In this document: one piece after another, positions 62,581-64,000 of the stretch | Layout: every line of letters begins with the position of its first letter | How positions within the stretch are numbered: position 1 is the stretch's first letter | Assembly (NCBI RefSeq): GCF_050313795.1 | Contig: NZ_JBNPMC010000001.1 | Location: 1 to 64,000, forward strand | Source: CAMBRQ01 sp945870325 | GTDB lineage: Bacteria > Bacillota > Clostridia > Lachnospirales > Lachnospiraceae | Length of the DNA stretch: 64,000 bases | Direction of reading: 5' to 3' | Notes under the pieces: generated by a model | What the model was told of the DNA's origin: nothing | Database searches by the model: none | Seen by the model: the letters and a program-made list of their open reading frames with translations, nothing else | Program-made: the position numbers and the translations under genes

Positions 62581-63795
62581 CTACATTTTTTTAATTCTTT
62601 CAATTGCTGACACTGTATTCTCATAAGATCCAAACGCAGTCAACCGGAAATATCCCTCGCCGCTCGGTCCAAATCCAGATCCCGGAGTTCCCACAACATT
62701 CGCATTCTCGAGCAGGTAATCGAAGAACTCCCAAGAACTCATTCCCTTCGGCGTCTCCAACCAGATATATGGTGCGTTAACACCGCCAGATACATTGTAC
62801 CCAGCATCTTTCAATCCTTCATAAATTGTCTTTGCATTCTTCATGTAATAAGCAACCTGTTCTTTTAACTGTGCTTTTCCAGCCTCAGAATATACTGCTT
62901 CTCCAGCCTTCTGCACGATATACGGCGCGCCGTTGTATTTGGTTCCATGACGTCTCGCCCAAAGAGAATGAAGCAAAACATCCCCACATTTTACATCTTT
63001 CGGAATGACAGTTGCACCAAGTCTTACTCCGGTGAACCCTGCATTCTTGGAGAAACTTCTAAGTTCAATCGCACAGGTTCTCGCACCCTCGCACTCATAG
63101 ATGGTGTGCGGCACGTTATCTTCAGAGATATACGCCTCATAAGCAGCATCATAGATGATAACCGCTCCCACTTTATTCGCATAGTCTACCCACTCCTGTA
63201 GCTGATTCTTCGTAATTGTAGATCCCGTAGGATTGTTTGGGAAACACAGGTAGATGATATCTGGTGTCTCTGCCGGAAGTTCCGGCGCAAAACCTGTATC
63301 TTTAGTACATGGCATATAAATGACATCACTCCATGTCTCTGCTTTCGGATCGTAAGTTCCCGTACGTCCTGCCATAACGTTCGTATCAACGTATACCGGA
63401 TATACCGGGTCACAAACGGCGATCTTATTATCTTTTGCAAATATCTCCTGGATGTTACCAGAATCACATTTTGCTCCATCAGAGATAAATATCTCATCTG
63501 CCTTGATATCGCAGCCTTTATCCTGATAATCATTCTTCGCCATTACGCTTCTTAAGAATTCATAGCCAAGATCCGGCGCATAGCCATGAAAGGTCTCTGC
63601 ATGCGCCATCTCATCAACCGCACTGTGCAGCGCTTCAATAATTGCCGGCGCCAATGGCTGTGTTACATCCCCGATTCCAAGCCGGATAATACTTTTATCC
63701 GGATTCGCTGCCTGGAATGCTGCTACTTTCTTACCTATCGTCGAGAAGAGATAACTCCCCGGTAATTTTAGATAGTCTTCATTTACTTTAAACAT
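62581..63795 (-). CDS. dapL: LL-diaminopimelate aminotransferase
   Basis: 404 residues, the full DapL length. PLP lysine in SFSKNAGFTG (about residues 248-257), LCFPNNPTGS (about 187-196), GIGDVTQPL (about 40-48). It makes LL-diaminopimelate directly from tetrahydrodipicolinate and glutamate, bypassing the succinylase and acetylase routes to lysine and peptidoglycan. The ATG is 24 nt after dapF, with AGGAG upstream, so the two form an operon. Confidence 0.96.
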   Translation of the reverse strand: MFKVNEDYLKLPGSYLFSTIGKKVAAFQAANPDKSIIRLGIGDVTQPLAPAIIEALHSAVDEMAHAETFHGYAPDLGYEFLRSVMAKNDYQDKGCDIKADEIFISDGAKCDSGNIQEIFAKDNKIAVCDPVYPVYVDTNVMAGRTGTYDPKAETWSDVIYMPCTKDTGFAPELPAETPDIIYLCFPNNPTGSTITKNQLQEWVDYANKVGAVIIYDAAYEAYISEDNVPHTIYECEGARTCAIELRSFSKNAGFTGVRLGATVIPKDVKCGDVLLHSLWARRHGTKYNGAPYIVQKAGEAVYSEAGKAQLKEQVAYYMKNAKTIYEGLKDAGYNVSGGVNAPYIWLETPKGMSSWEFFDYLLENANVVGTPGSGFGPSGEGYFRLTAFGSYENTVSAIERIKKM

Positions 63796-63819
63796 TCTTC
63801 TAACTCCTTTATATATTCT

Positions 63820-64000
63820 TTATATTTCAATCTCACCATCGAACACTGTAGTTGCCGGACCGGTCATATACACCTTATTCACTTCCCGATCCCACTCAAT
63901 CTTCAAATCTCCACCTAATAATCGAATCGTAACCTCATGATCCGTCAGTCCATTCAGAATACTTGCAACAGCCACCGCACAGGCACCCGTTCCACATGCA
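63820..64000 (-). CDS. dapF: Diaminopimelate epimerase, C-terminal part (runs off the window)
   Basis: The last 59 codons are visible. They begin ACGTGACA, with the catalytic Cys of DapF, and continue HEVTIRLLGGDLKIEW to a TAA at 63820-63822. DapF converts LL- to meso-diaminopimelate, the step after DapL. The start lies beyond position 64000. Confidence 0.93.
   Translation of the reverse strand, partial: ACGTGACAVAVASILNGLTDHEVTIRLLGGDLKIEWDREVNKVYMTGPATTVFDGEIEI

Overview
The window reads as chromosome of a gut-type anaerobic Firmicute, most likely Lachnospiraceae (Dorea/Blautia-like). The grounds are gene content rather than a database match: a non-discriminating AspRS with GatCAB, LL-diaminopimelate aminotransferase, a four-subunit 2-oxoacid:ferredoxin oxidoreductase, a class II GalT beside GalK, a VaFE/T-Q surface protein with a VKTGD sorting signal, T-box control, and strong AGGAGG ribosome sites. 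Most genes lie on the minus strand in short operons.

Positions 1-13,300: a MacB/FtsX-type ABC exporter; a PurF paralogue that lacks the catalytic N-terminal cysteine; and the operon aspS - zinc-ribbon membrane protein - gatC - gatA - gatB behind a T-box leader, which together make Asn-tRNA by the indirect route. An Rpn/PD-(D/E)XK family nuclease gene follows. 13,500-25,000: an SsuABC/ThiXYZ-like ABC importer, a ClC channel with a C-terminal TrkA-C domain, a GldA/GldF/GldG/DUF4340 ABC cluster with a divergent TetR regulator, and fucO behind a 38-nt perfect palindrome.

25,000-31,000 is an accessory island of AT-rich, damaged genes. It holds a class I (nisin-type) lanthipeptide precursor with a CPBP membrane protease and a broken lanC, and divergently a BlaI repressor, an M56/BlaR1 sensor protease and a small secreted peptide. 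The last two are each out of frame at a poly-T tract. The island is bounded by IS1182-like fragments and by two halves of a large palindromic repeat, as if it had split one. Related giant palindromes form a 745-bp composite with 12-bp terminal inverted repeats at 41,989-42,733.

31,000-44,800: galK-galT with a divergent AraC regulator, proC, an AIM24-family protein, a hendecad coiled-coil protein, a Na+-dependent (NSS) transporter, porCDAB, a MATE exporter and a truncated Cof-type hydrolase. 44,865-55,130: a 1,551-residue adhesin with six T-Q ester-bond repeats, then a GH2 glycosidase with a GPH sugar transporter and a divergent AraC regulator. 55,300-62,400: tRNA-Gln and tRNA-Pro, then a four-carbon acid-sugar (tetronate) cluster: DeoR regulator, YcxB-like protein, frameshifted kdgT, DUF1537 kinase split by an in-frame TAG, PdxA2-type dehydrogenase, a TpiA paralogue and RpiB. 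Repeated TTTTCGTTT-like direct repeats upstream of pdxA/tpiA and rpiB suggest one regulon. The window closes with dapL and the 3' part of dapF.
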